A stretch of DNA of 64,000 nucleotides from Clostridia bacterium (GCA_026416815.1 JAOAEJ010000067.1:1-64000); one strand, 5' to 3'; positions 51,390 through 59,252 are shown, numbered from the stretch's first letter. Numbers and translations: made by a program. The notes: generated by a model not told the origin, from the sequence alone.

Positions 51390-52468
51390 CGGGTTTTCAC
51401 TCCTTTTTTTCTTATAAAAGAAATACAGAGGCATATGACAAAGAATAGTGATACACCTATCCCGGTATAGTTGGTAATTTCCAGAAACATAAATGCTTCA
51501 TTAATATCCCGTGGTATTCTGCTCAATAAAACTAACGACACAAAATATAAAGCTAATGAGAGTCTTGTGTTTTTCATGTTAAACACTTTCTGAAGGCTGT
51601 AGTAAGCCGCAAACATGTAAGCCCTCATAGAACATCCCATCACTACAAACCATAACGAAATCATGTATAAATCTATTCTTTCAAGAATGGGTGCATTATA
51701 AGCCCTTGCCATATTAAATAATGGAATGATCTGAATCTGTAAAAATTTTTCACCGAACAATGCGGTACAAACTCCCACAACAAGGATAAGGAATATTGTA
51801 CTTAATATATTGGCAGACACATGCCATTTAAATGCTTTCTTTTTGTCGATAATTTCCGGAAAAAGAAAAACAATCAGCTCCAATCCTATAAAAGCCAGAA
51901 AGCTTGAAGGAATGCTGGATAATATTGAATTTAAACCAGCCTCACCTACAGGCATGAGAAAGGAAGTCTTTAAGTCACTAGCCATTAGAGCCATAAATAA
52001 AATGGCTATGACATAGGATATGACTGAAATGTATTTAAATCTGCATACATATTTAAGCCCTTGCCATACCAAGTAAATTGACGGCAGAAGGATAAAAGGA
52101 GATATAGCTACCGGGGGGGAAAGGGGGAGTACGGTAAGTCTCAAAAAAAGGGTAAAAACACGTACCCCTCTTACAGCGGCTAATATCAGATATATCACCA
52201 ACAGTACATTTAAAACAGTCCCCAGCACTTTCCCGAAAATCAACTTGTTGATATCAAATATTCCTTTATCCGAATATCTTTTTAGCAGCACAGCAAACAA
52301 TGCACTTAAAATGACTGCAATAAATCCTGAAAGCAGCACCGAGATCCATCCGTCGTGTCCCACTTCCTTTGCCATGACTGTGGGTAGTGTAACAACTCCT
52401 ATACCGGTTTGGGTTACAAATGTAAAGAGTGCCATTTGACTGGATGTAACACTATTTCTTCCGGTCAT
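51386..52468 (-). CDS. Spore germination permease subunit, GerAB/GerKB family
   Basis: A 360-residue membrane protein with about ten helices, related to amino-acid permeases (TSSQMALFTFVTQTGIGVVTLPTVMAKEVGHDGWISVLL; key part GIGVVTLPTVMAKEVG). The B subunit is thought to bind the germinant. Start overlaps the end of the A gene by 17 bases; end overlaps the C gene start by four bases, so all three are translationally coupled. Confidence 0.93.
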   Translation of the reverse strand: MTGRNSVTSSQMALFTFVTQTGIGVVTLPTVMAKEVGHDGWISVLLSGFIAVILSALFAVLLKRYSDKGIFDINKLIFGKVLGTVLNVLLVIYLILAAVRGVRVFTLFLRLTVLPLSPPVAISPFILLPSIYLVWQGLKYVCRFKYISVISYVIAILFMALMASDLKTSFLMPVGEAGLNSILSSIPSSFLAFIGLELIVFLFPEIIDKKKAFKWHVSANILSTIFLILVVGVCTALFGEKFLQIQIIPLFNMARAYNAPILERIDLYMISLWFVVMGCSMRAYMFAAYYSLQKVFNMKNTRLSLALYFVSLVLLSRIPRDINEAFMFLEITNYTGIGVSLFFVICLCISFIRKKGVKTR

Positions 52469-53930
52469 CGCTTCTACCCCTAAATTTATTATTTGTTCTG
52501 GTCATTTCTTGCCGTTTTCCCATGTTTTTAATCGGTAGCCTAAAAAACGTATCCTTTATATCCTTCTTAACCAATGGCGTGAGAGGTTGGAAGTACGGTT
52601 GGCCCAGTGAGTCCATGGTGAGTAGATGGGCAAGGGTCAATGCCGTACACATAACAATGCCGATAATGCCAAATATAGAGGACGCCACCATGAAAAGAAA
52701 ACGCAGGATGCGTACTGCCAGTGACATATCATAGGAAGGAATGACATAGGAGGCAACTGCAGTGGCAGCCACGATGACAATAAGTAAGTCACTCACTATT
52801 CCTGCCTGAACTGCAGCTTCTCCAAGAATCAAACCGGCAACAACGCTGATAGCTGTACCTATATAGGTAGGCAGACGAACTGCAGCTTCTCGCACCATTT
52901 CCACTGTGGCTTCCAGAATTAAAACCTCAATAATAGGTGGAAAAGGCACTTTTGCTCTGGATTCGGCTAAAGGTACCAGCAGGTTTAACGGCACTGAATA
53001 ATAGTGGAATGAGGTAATTGCAATATATAGTGATGGTAATAAAATTGCAACGATAAGTGCTGTAAATCTTAGCATGCGTAAGAAGGATCCATGAATCCAC
53101 AATGTACTATAGTCATCCAAGGCTTGGAAAAATGTTAAGAAGTTCACCGGTGCTACGAGAACTACCGGAGTTCCATCCAACAATATTGTTATTCTTCCTT
53201 CAAGAAGAGCAGACATAGCTTTATCCGGCCTTTCGGTAGCAAGGAACTGAGGAAACAGGGAGTTTGGGTGTGATGTTAAACTCTGTTCTATGTAGCCTAT
53301 AGCCAATAGCCCATCGATTTCAATATTGTTGATTTTATCAATAAGGCCGTTTACAATTTCCATGTTTGCGATACCTTCTATGTATGCAACCGCTACTTTT
53401 TGCTTGGTCTGAACACCTAAGGTGACGGTTTTGAACTTAAGGTTATTGTTTTTTATTTTTCTTCTCAATATAGAAAGGTTGGTCCCGAGGGGTTCTACAA
53501 ATCCTTCATGAGGGCCCCTGACATTTTTTTCGATAACCGGCTCTTCAATAGCCCTTTTCTCAATATCTGCAAGAGTGCAGGATACGGCAAAGGGGAGAGC
53601 AGCACAAATAAAAACCGAATCCCCGGACATAATGCTGTCTATAACTGCTTGTGAGTCATGCAGCAGGGTGGTTTTATTACAGGGCAGGTTATGAATATTC
53701 ATTTCATTAGATAGCTCCCTCAGGCTCATTTCAACTATCGGATTGATAAAGTCCCTTTGTATCAGATCCTTGTCAGTAAGGCCTTCGAGGAAATAAAAGA
53801 AAGCCCCCTGTCGATTGTCGATATATACTTTCTTACGTATAACATCAGGACAATCCTGAAGGTTTTCATTTATGTATTTTAAATCAATACCCGATGGCGT
53901 ATTTTCTGTACTACGCTTTTTCCAATTCAT
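52452..53930 (-). CDS. Spore germination protein, GerAA/GerKA family
   Basis: About 492 residues: a large N-terminal hydrophilic domain (about 1-290; TLLHDSQAVIDSIMSGDSVFI, VRGPHEGFVEPLGTNLSILRRKIKN; key part RGPHEGFVEPLGTN) and four or five C-terminal membrane helices with PFPPIIEVLILEATVEMVREAAVRLP (key part FPPIIEVLILE). A-subunit of the germinant receptor. ATG at 53930 with GAGGTGG upstream. First gene of the A-B-C operon on the minus strand. Confidence 0.94.
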   Translation of the reverse strand: MNWKKRSTENTPSGIDLKYINENLQDCPDVIRKKVYIDNRQGAFFYFLEGLTDKDLIQRDFINPIVEMSLRELSNEMNIHNLPCNKTTLLHDSQAVIDSIMSGDSVFICAALPFAVSCTLADIEKRAIEEPVIEKNVRGPHEGFVEPLGTNLSILRRKIKNNNLKFKTVTLGVQTKQKVAVAYIEGIANMEIVNGLIDKINNIEIDGLLAIGYIEQSLTSHPNSLFPQFLATERPDKAMSALLEGRITILLDGTPVVLVAPVNFLTFFQALDDYSTLWIHGSFLRMLRFTALIVAILLPSLYIAITSFHYYSVPLNLLVPLAESRAKVPFPPIIEVLILEATVEMVREAAVRLPTYIGTAISVVAGLILGEAAVQAGIVSDLLIVIVAATAVASYVIPSYDMSLAVRILRFLFMVASSIFGIIGIVMCTALTLAHLLTMDSLGQPYFQPLTPLVKKDIKDTFFRLPIKNMGKRQEMTRTNNKFRGRSDDRKK

Positions 53931-54065
53931 CGTAACCACCTCAAAAAGATTATTTCCGTAACGCTGGATGAATATACACCCATATAAAACGGATGATCTT
54001 CGTTGAACAGTGGTCTACACGAATGAAAGGGAAATGATTATTCAGCGTATTATATATCAGTATAG

Positions 54066-54101
54066 GGCGGTATTGAAAGTTATGACGGTTACGGGTACTA
54101 G
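54066..54101 (+). pseudogene. 3' fragment of a Gly/Tyr-rich protein gene
   Basis: Reads GGIESYDGYGY then TAG, and is followed at once by a family 4 element, exactly as the end of the gene at 43305-43757 is (GGYGGGFGGY, TAG, family 4). About 12 codons are left; the frame is closed upstream by a stop at 54063. Confidence 0.5.
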
Positions 54102-54204
54102 TGCCTTGTAACAGAATTCATTTCTAGCAGCAAGGCACAACAATCAAGGAAGTGCATTTTTAACATTAGAATCAATAGAAATTTGTAATGTTAAAAAGCA
54201 CTAG
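54098..54204. repeat. Family 4 element, copy 2
   Basis: A 107-bp copy, nearly identical to the one at 43754-43860 (differences such as AATTCATTTCTAGCAGC and AAAGCACTAG). It lies between the germination operon and the YlbF gene. Confidence 0.88.
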
Positions 54205-54236
54205 GTTGATAGCATTTCATTTATACAGCCAATATA

Positions 54237-54334
54237 GATAGTTTACTGTAAACTTAGTGATTTCCAGTTAGGCAATGAGCTGTGGTAAGTGCGATTTGCC
54301 TAACTGGATAAAATCACTTTTACAGTAAACTATC
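54237..54334. repeat. Palindromic element, family 2, copy g (GATAGTTTACTG stem)
   Basis: A 98-bp copy in reverse orientation to copy a, with the same outer stem (GATAGTTTACTGTAAA and complement) and inner stem CCAGTTAGGCAA/TTGCCTAACTGG. Both copies are nearly identical. Confidence 0.92.
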
Positions 54335-54356
54335 TATAACAGAGCGAGACTTGTAC

Positions 54357-54394
54357 ATTAAAAAACCAAGGGGATAACTCCTCGGCTTTTTAGA
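54357..54394 (-). terminator. Hairpin terminator of the YlbF-like gene
   Basis: AAAAACCAAGGGG paired imperfectly with CTCCTCGGCTTTTT, 25 bases past the gene stop on the minus strand. Confidence 0.55.
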
Positions 54395-54416
54395 TATACT
54401 GCATAAACATACTTTA

Positions 54417-54752
54417 CTAGAACTTTAAAGTGGATTCCAGTGTATCGCCAATAGTTTTATAAACCTTTTGAAGCATACTGTTAAAGTCCTTTTCGGCCTT
54501 CAGGAACTTATCGATTTCAGGTATTGTTGAAAGACTTTGAAACATACTCTTTAATTCCATAGCTCTCTGTTGAGCTTCATTTGTGGGAAGCTTTCCCGAG
54601 TATAGTGACTCCTCTTTCTTTTTGAAATCCTCTATTTTACTTTTTAGCTCTCTGTTTTTATCGATAGTACTTCTGGCTTGTTTTAGTTCGGAGAACTCTC
54701 TAGTGCTCATAATAATAATTGCCAATTCTTTAGCTTTATCAGTTACACCCAT
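54417..54752 (-). CDS. YlbF/YmcA family protein
   Basis: A 111-residue all-helical protein: ELAIIIMSTREFSELKQARSTIDKNRELKSKIEDFKKKE (key part EFSELKQARSTIDKN) is the pattern of the Com_YlbF family. In Bacillus, YlbF, YmcA and YaaT form a complex that affects RNase Y and sporulation/competence. AAGGAATG lies upstream. Single-gene unit next to the germination operon. Confidence 0.85.
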   Translation of the reverse strand: MGVTDKAKELAIIIMSTREFSELKQARSTIDKNRELKSKIEDFKKKEESLYSGKLPTNEAQQRAMELKSMFQSLSTIPEIDKFLKAEKDFNSMLQKVYKTIGDTLESTLKF

Positions 54753-55017
54753 TTATATCATTCCTTTTTGGTATTATTAAACTTAACTTTGTACCTTGTT
54801 CTTTATCCTTCTTGAAATAGTGTTGTTACAAATCAACCCAATCTTCAGGCAAGGATATAATATGAACATAAGGTGCTATACCCTATGCAGTAATATTATT
54901 CTATGAAAAGTAAGGGGGTTTTGCTACTCGATAAATGCTTAAATATCCGCAGCTACGGGAGTGTATTAGATGGTAGGAAAGCGTATAAAACAAAGACATT
55001 GTTGCCAGTTTCCTAGA
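54753..55017. other. Spacer ahead of the nested family 4 copy
   Basis: AT-rich spacer between divergent genes. No ORF or repeat recognised before 55018. Confidence 0.35.
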
Positions 55018-55181
55018 TAGTGCCTTGTAACAGAATTTGTTACCTTAAGTTATATTGCGATAATCAAAATTTTCCTTGTAATATCATTACCGCAATTTAT
55101 ATAGTAGCAAGGCACAACAATCAATGAAGTGCATTTTTAACATTAGAATCAATAGAAATTTGTAATGTTAAGAATCACTAG
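55018..55181. repeat. Family 4 element, copy 3, interrupted by half a family 1 element
   Basis: Begins TAGTGCCTTGTAACAGAATT and ends AATGTTAAGAATCACTAG like copies 1 and 2, but the short loop CGTTTCTAG of the first hairpin is replaced by 71 bases of family 1 sequence (55034-55104). The arms GTGCCTTG/CAAGGCAC still flank the insert. Confidence 0.88.
55034..55104. repeat. Two-hairpin element, family 1, half copy H
   Basis: AATTTGTTACCTTAAG through CGCAATTTATATAG: only the GCGATAAT hairpin half of family 1 plus the linker; the GCAAAAAAG hairpin is missing. It sits exactly in the loop of a family 4 hairpin. Confidence 0.88.
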
Positions 55182-55374
55182 TTATTCTCTTATAATTGCC
55201 TATTTACATTATATCCCTTTAGATAATGCTTTTTCTCGTTTTAATTATGTACTTTATTATTTGTATATTATCAAAATAGAAATTTTTACAGCAGCACTGG
55301 CATATCTTAATTAAAGGTAAATTTTTAAATTCAATGGTGAATAAAAAAATATAAACCCAATGGAGGGATTTAGA

Positions 55375-56460
55375 ATGTCTGAGGGTAAAGTTAAGCACCT
55401 ATTCCCTGGAGGGAATACATCTCTTGGTTTTTTCAGTTATTATAGCAACATAATAACCCAGGAAGAGGCGGATAGATTTATTATAATCAAGGGTGGACCT
55501 GGTGTTGGAAAATCAACCTTCATGAAACGTATAGGGGAGGAAATGCTGAAGAAGGGGTACGACGTAGAGTTCTTACATTGTTCCTCCGATAACAACTCAC
55601 TTGATGGTGTAAAAATACCTGGGCTGAAAATTGCAATTATTGATGGTACTGCGCCTCATGTTGTTGACCCTAAGAGTCCGGGGGCAGTTGATGAGATTTT
55701 AAACTTCGGCGAGTTTTGGAACGAAGATGGGATAAGGATACATAAAGAAAACATTATAAAGGTTAGCAAGGAAATTGGCAGTACGTTTAATAGGGCATAT
55801 AAATACTTAAAGGCTGCTTATGCGGTCTATGAAGATAATGCGGTAATAAACGGAGAAGCGCTAAATAAAGGGGAAGTCAATTTATTGGCTTCAAGCCTGA
55901 TAGAGGAATTATTTAACGGTAGGGGTATTTCGAAAGAAGAAGGAAAACAAAGAAGTCTTTTCGTAAGCGCTATTACACCGAGGGGATTCTGCAATTATAT
56001 TGACACCATTCTGACAAGCAGTAAGGTATATGAGATAAAAGGCGGTATGGGGACCGGTGAAGAAAAAATCCTTGAGAAAGTGAAAGGTGCAGCAGTAGAG
56101 AGAGGGTTAAATATTGAGGCCTACTACTGTGCTTTAAATCCTTACAAGCTTGAACATTTAGTAATACCTGAATTGGATACGGCGTTTACAACTACTAACA
56201 CTTACCATAGTTCCAGTGCCAATAAGCTTGTGAGTATAGATATGCTGCAATACTTAGACCAAAAAATTCTTGAGTGTCATAAAGACGATTTACAGCAAAA
56301 TTCAATTGAGGTAGATAACCTGTTATCTGTGGCCTTGAGTACAATTAGCCGCGCTAAAGCACTGCATGATGAACTTGAAACATATTATGTACCAAATATA
56401 AATTTTGAAGCAATTAATAAGTGTTTTGAAAAGACTATGGATAGAATATTGAAAGATTAA
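55375..56460 (+). CDS. P-loop ATPase of the PRK06851 type
   Basis: About 361 residues with a Walker A motif FIIIKGGPGVGKSTFMKRIG (GGPGVGKST about residues 41-49), an IIDGTAPHVVDPKSPGAVDEI motif and a second half that repeats the theme (FVSAITPRGFCNYIDTI, then IKGGMGTGEEKIL, a degenerate P-loop). This family is common in spore-forming Firmicutes; its job is unknown. ATG at 55375 with GGAGGG about 8 bases upstream. Confidence 0.82.
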   Translation: MSEGKVKHLFPGGNTSLGFFSYYSNIITQEEADRFIIIKGGPGVGKSTFMKRIGEEMLKKGYDVEFLHCSSDNNSLDGVKIPGLKIAIIDGTAPHVVDPKSPGAVDEILNFGEFWNEDGIRIHKENIIKVSKEIGSTFNRAYKYLKAAYAVYEDNAVINGEALNKGEVNLLASSLIEELFNGRGISKEEGKQRSLFVSAITPRGFCNYIDTILTSSKVYEIKGGMGTGEEKILEKVKGAAVERGLNIEAYYCALNPYKLEHLVIPELDTAFTTTNTYHSSSANKLVSIDMLQYLDQKILECHKDDLQQNSIEVDNLLSVALSTISRAKALHDELETYYVPNINFEAINKCFEKTMDRILKD

Positions 56461-56464
56461 TAGG

Positions 56465-56519
56465 AAGGATAAGGAAACAAGGTGCCCTGCAACTCAAGGC
56501 ACCTTATTTCCTTATCCTT
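56465..56519. terminator. Bidirectional terminator
   Basis: AAGGATAAGGAAA and AAGGTGCC on the left pair with GGCACCTT and TTTCCTTATCCTT on the right, between convergent genes. Confidence 0.8.
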
Positions 56520-56594
56520 GGGTAATAGGACTAACTAAAAACGTAAGTTAGCATTTTTAAAATAGCGGCTGCTATGTGGACTGTGAGATTCATC

Positions 56595-57077
56595 TTATGC
56601 GTTGCGTATAAGCTCTTCAATCCGACCTTTCAGTTTTGCGGGGGAAGTAGTTGGGGCAAATCGTTCTACAACATTTCCTTTTGCGTCGATGAGAAACTTG
56701 GTAAAATTCCATTTAATTGACTTACCGAAAATACCCGGTGATTTTTCCTGCAAAAATTTATACAGTGGATGAGCGTTTGGACCATTGACATCTATTTTAG
56801 ACAGGACAGGAAAAGTTACTCCATAGTTTAGCGTACAAAAGTTTGCGATTTCATTGGCGTTTCCGGGCTCCTGATTCATAAATTGGTTGCATGGAAATGC
56901 CAGGATTTCAAATTTGCGGTCGTCATACTGGTCGTAAAGTTTTTGCAGTTCATTGTATTGAGGTGTAAAACCGCATTTCGAAGCAGTGTTTACAACCAAA
57001 AGAACTTTACCCTTGTAGTTGGACATAGGTATTTCCTGCCCCTCGGCAGATTTGATAGAGAAATCATAGATATTCAT
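56595..57077 (-). CDS. Glutathione peroxidase family protein (gpx copy 2)
   Basis: A 160-residue paralogue of gpx copy 1 with the same motifs: NTASKCGFTPQ (Cys35), FPCNQFMNQEPG and KWNFTKFLID. Starts MNIYDFSIKSAEG; AAGGAGTG about 10 bases upstream, as in copy 1. An AATTTTATAAAAT block lies about 40 bases upstream. Together with the downstream ohrR copy 2 (same strand, same order) this is a duplicate of the 12.7-13.8 kb cassette. Confidence 0.92.
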   Translation of the reverse strand: MNIYDFSIKSAEGQEIPMSNYKGKVLLVVNTASKCGFTPQYNELQKLYDQYDDRKFEILAFPCNQFMNQEPGNANEIANFCTLNYGVTFPVLSKIDVNGPNAHPLYKFLQEKSPGIFGKSIKWNFTKFLIDAKGNVVERFAPTTSPAKLKGRIEELIRNA

Positions 57078-57118
57078 AGTGACAGCACTCCTTTGATATA
57101 TTATATTTAGTAAAATTC

Positions 57119-57132
57119 AATTTTATAAAATA
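57119..57132. promoter_or_regulatory. Putative OhrR-type operator at gpx copy 2
   Basis: AATTTTATAAAATA, one base away from the perfect palindrome at 13205-13218, 42 bases upstream of the gpx start. Confidence 0.55.
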
Positions 57133-57213
57133 TAATATATCAGCTTCTTATTCGTATGTCAATGCATTGTAACCATAGAATGTGTAAATTATTAAAAGGT
57201 ATTCAGTAGATAT

Positions 57214-57339
57214 GTATATAAATTGCGATAATGATATTACAAGGAAAAATTTAATTATCGCAATATAACTTAAGGTAACAAATTGCAAAAAAGATTTAGG
57301 GAAAACTTCGTTGTAGATTCTTTTTTGCAATTTATATAG
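57214..57339. repeat. Two-hairpin element, family 1, copy I
   Basis: A full 126-bp copy in the A/C/F/J orientation, inserted between gpx copy 2 and ohrR copy 2. The sister cassette at 12.7-13.8 kb has no element at this place, so the insertion post-dates the duplication or was lost there. Confidence 0.93.
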
Positions 57340-57353
57340 GTGGGTGTTTTTAT

Positions 57354-57390
57354 GAAAATGGCTGCAACATGCGGATGTTGCAGCCATTTC
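57354..57390 (-). terminator. Hairpin after ohrR copy 2
   Basis: Perfect arms GAAATGGCTGCAACAT-type (AATGGCTGCAACAT/ATGTTGCAGCCATT) 30 bases beyond the regulator gene on the minus strand; T-rich on that strand. Confidence 0.7.
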
Positions 57391-57419
57391 GTATATTATT
57401 GGACGTTGTATGAATGCGA

Positions 57420-57860
57420 TTACTCAAGAGCATTAATTTTTTTTGTAAGTTCCTTTAAGGTTTCACGGAGAAAAATACCTTCATGAAGGGGAAGACTCAC
57501 ACTGCAAGCCACTTTTAGCGGTACTTCCTTAGCTGCGTCCTTTAAATCCATTCCTTTAGGTGTAAGACTGACAATCAGACTTCTTTCATCCTCAGTCCCT
57601 CTCTTTCTATCTATGAGACCCATACCCTCCAGCTTCTTTAACAAAGGAGTCAGTGTGCCAGAGTCCAGGTAAAGCTTGTCTCCCAGGTCTTTGGCAGAGA
57701 TAGAATGCTTTTCCCATAATACAAGCATAGTAATATATTGGGTGTAAGTTAGACCCAGCTTTTCAAGGTGCGGCCGATAAAGCTTAATGATTTCACGGGA
57801 GCATGCGTATACAGTAAAACAAAGCTGGTTGTCTAACTTTAATAGATCATCTATATTCAT
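57420..57860 (-). CDS. MarR-family peroxide regulator, OhrR-like (copy 2)
   Basis: A 146-residue paralogue of ohrR copy 1. LDNQLCFTVYACSREI places the sensor Cys at residue 14; LGDKLYLDSGTLTPLLKKLEGMGL is the recognition region and RGTEDERSLIVSLT the wing. AAAGGAAG precedes the ATG. A TTTTATAAAATT block lies about 80 bases upstream, in the shared region with the divergent gpx copy 3, so one site could control both directions. Confidence 0.9.
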   Translation of the reverse strand: MNIDDLLKLDNQLCFTVYACSREIIKLYRPHLEKLGLTYTQYITMLVLWEKHSISAKDLGDKLYLDSGTLTPLLKKLEGMGLIDRKRGTEDERSLIVSLTPKGMDLKDAAKEVPLKVACSVSLPLHEGIFLRETLKELTKKINALE

Positions 57861-57941
57861 TATTATCTTCCTTTACAGTTTATTTTGTATTACTTCTATA
57901 GATGATTTAGTGTAAACCACCTATACAATAGAACAAAGTGG

Positions 57942-57954
57942 ATTTTATAAAATT
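57942..57954. promoter_or_regulatory. Putative OhrR-type operator upstream of ohrR copy 2
   Basis: ATTTTATAAAATT, the same block as at the gpx promoters, in the divergent region between ohrR copy 2 and gpx copy 3. Confidence 0.55.
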
Positions 57955-58144
57955 AAGTTAACATATTATCTACACCATGTCAATAAACGGTTGGTCAAGG
58001 TTTCTATAAACCTATTAGATCAAATTAAATGCTGTAAATGGTTGCTTAAGCTAAGACAAGAATAAAATAGCTTTTAGTTTAATACTATGTTATACAGCGA
58101 GCCTTAAAACTATTCTTGACATAGCTGAATTTAAAGTCTATAAT

Positions 58145-58158
58145 AATTTTATAAAATT
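58145..58158. promoter_or_regulatory. Putative OhrR-type operator at gpx copy 3
   Basis: Perfect AATTTTATAAAATT, 33 bases upstream of gpx copy 3 and next to TTGACATAG (58117-58125), a possible -35 box. It would overlap the core promoter. Confidence 0.6.
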
Positions 58159-58190
58159 AAATTTTAAACAATACTTAGGGGGTTATTCTT

Positions 58191-58739
58191 ATGAGCATGT
58201 ATGAGTTTAAAGTTAAATCAATTGATGGAGGGGAAGTGTGCCTCTCTGAATATAAGGGTAAAGTGCTTATCATTGTGAATACGGCGAGTAAATGTGGTTT
58301 TACTCCTCAATACGAAGACTTGCAAAGAATATATGAAAAATATAATGCAAAAGGCCTTGAAATACTTGCTTTTCCCTCAAACCAATTTGCAGAGCAAGAA
58401 CCGGGAACAAATAATGAAGTGAAGAATTTTTGCCTTGTCAACTACGGAGTATCCTTCCCGCTATTTGAGAAAATCGAGGTAAGAGGTTCCAATGCACATC
58501 CGCTGTTTCAATTTTTAACTGAGCAAATGCCTTTTAAAGGATTTAATTTGAATCACCCGATTGGAAAGATATTGTCCAGTCTGCTTCAGGAAAAGTTCCC
58601 GGATTTCCTGATAGGCGACTCTATCAAATGGAATTTTACCAAGTTTCTAATCGACAGGAACGGCAATGTTGTATCAAGGCATGAGCCTACAACATCTCCT
58701 CTAGATATGGAAATGGAAATAGAACAGCTTCTTCGTTAA
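58191..58739 (+). CDS. Glutathione peroxidase family protein (gpx copy 3, long form)
   Basis: A 182-residue peroxidase with NTASKCGFTPQ (Cys36), FPSNQFAEQEPG (Ser replaces the Cys found in copies 1 and 2) and KWNFTKFLID. It carries an insertion of about 20 residues (FNLNHPIGKILSSLLQEKFP) before that motif, so it is less close to copies 1 and 2 than they are to each other. GGGGG lies about 9 bases upstream of the ATG. Divergent from ohrR copy 2 and probably controlled by it. Confidence 0.9.
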   Translation: MSMYEFKVKSIDGGEVCLSEYKGKVLIIVNTASKCGFTPQYEDLQRIYEKYNAKGLEILAFPSNQFAEQEPGTNNEVKNFCLVNYGVSFPLFEKIEVRGSNAHPLFQFLTEQMPFKGFNLNHPIGKILSSLLQEKFPDFLIGDSIKWNFTKFLIDRNGNVVSRHEPTTSPLDMEMEIEQLLR

Positions 58740-58762
58740 ATATGATTAAGATATAGAGTAAC

Positions 58763-58822
58763 ACTAAAATGGGCTGTCTTAAATACAGTAAAAAAACTGT
58801 ATTTAAGACAGCCCATTTTAGT
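58763..58822 (+). terminator. Perfect 27-bp-arm hairpin after gpx copy 3
   Basis: Arms of 27 bases (ACTAAAATGGGCTGTCTTAA... and its exact complement) around AAAAAA. A strong, probably bidirectional terminator. Confidence 0.8.
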
Positions 58823-58837
58823 ATGGGTGGATATCAA

Positions 58838-58963
58838 CTATATAAATTGCGATAATGATATTACAAGGAAAAATTTGATTACCGCAATATAACTTAAGGT
58901 AACAAATTGCAAAAAAGACTTAGGGAGAACTTCGTTGTAGATTCTTTTTTGCAATTTATATAG
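58838..58963. repeat. Two-hairpin element, family 1, copy J
   Basis: A full 126-bp copy in the A/C/F/I orientation, 16 bases after the perfect terminator and 14 bases before a family 2 element. Confidence 0.93.
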
Positions 58964-58977
58964 CACAAAGCATTAGA

Positions 58978-59075
58978 GATAACCAAAGTTAAACTTAGTG
59001 ATTTCCAGTTAGGCAATGAGCTGTGGTAAGTGCGACTTGTCTAACTGGATAAAATCACTTTTAACTTTGGTTATC
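58978..59075. repeat. Palindromic element, family 2, copy h (GATAACCAAAGTTAAA stem)
   Basis: A 98-bp palindrome with outer stem GATAACCAAAGTTAAA and exact complement, but the same core (CTTAGTGATTTCCAGTTAGGC, loop GAGCTGTGGTAAGTGCGA) as copy g, whose outer stem is different. Confidence 0.92.
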
Positions 59076-59139
59076 TATAGAACAGTCTAATGCACTATCT
59101 AATAGATTTAATATTACTGGCTTTGCATAGAGCTTTTTG

Positions 59140-59238
59140 TTGACATAAGACAAAGGAGCAAGTATAATTATAGATGAAAATGATTCTCATTATCCTGAGA
59201 ACTTTGGTAGATATTAACTGAGGATGATTATCATAAAT
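59140..59238 (+). promoter_or_regulatory. Consensus promoter with two Fur-box-like sites
   Basis: TTGACA (59140-59145) and TATAAT (59163-59168) with 17-base spacing. GAAAATGATTCTCATTATC (59176-59194) matches the 19-bp Fur box consensus GATAATGATTATCATTATC at 17 positions and covers the expected start site; a second, weaker palindrome ATGATTATCAT lies at 59223-59233, just ahead of the ribosome site. Iron-dependent repression by Fur is the natural reading. Confidence 0.85.
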
Positions 59239-59252
59239 TGAGTAGGTGATGA

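Noticed and set aside
4204..58963. CRISPR array as explanation of the repeats
   Set aside because: The copies are dispersed over 55 kb, lie in both orientations, are 98-130 bp long and have no regular spacers or cas genes.
4204..58963. Family 1 and 2 elements as simple Rho-independent terminators
   Set aside because: They lack T runs after GC-rich stems, include two or more stems, occur upstream of genes too, and separate, better terminators are present beside them (for example 58763-58822).
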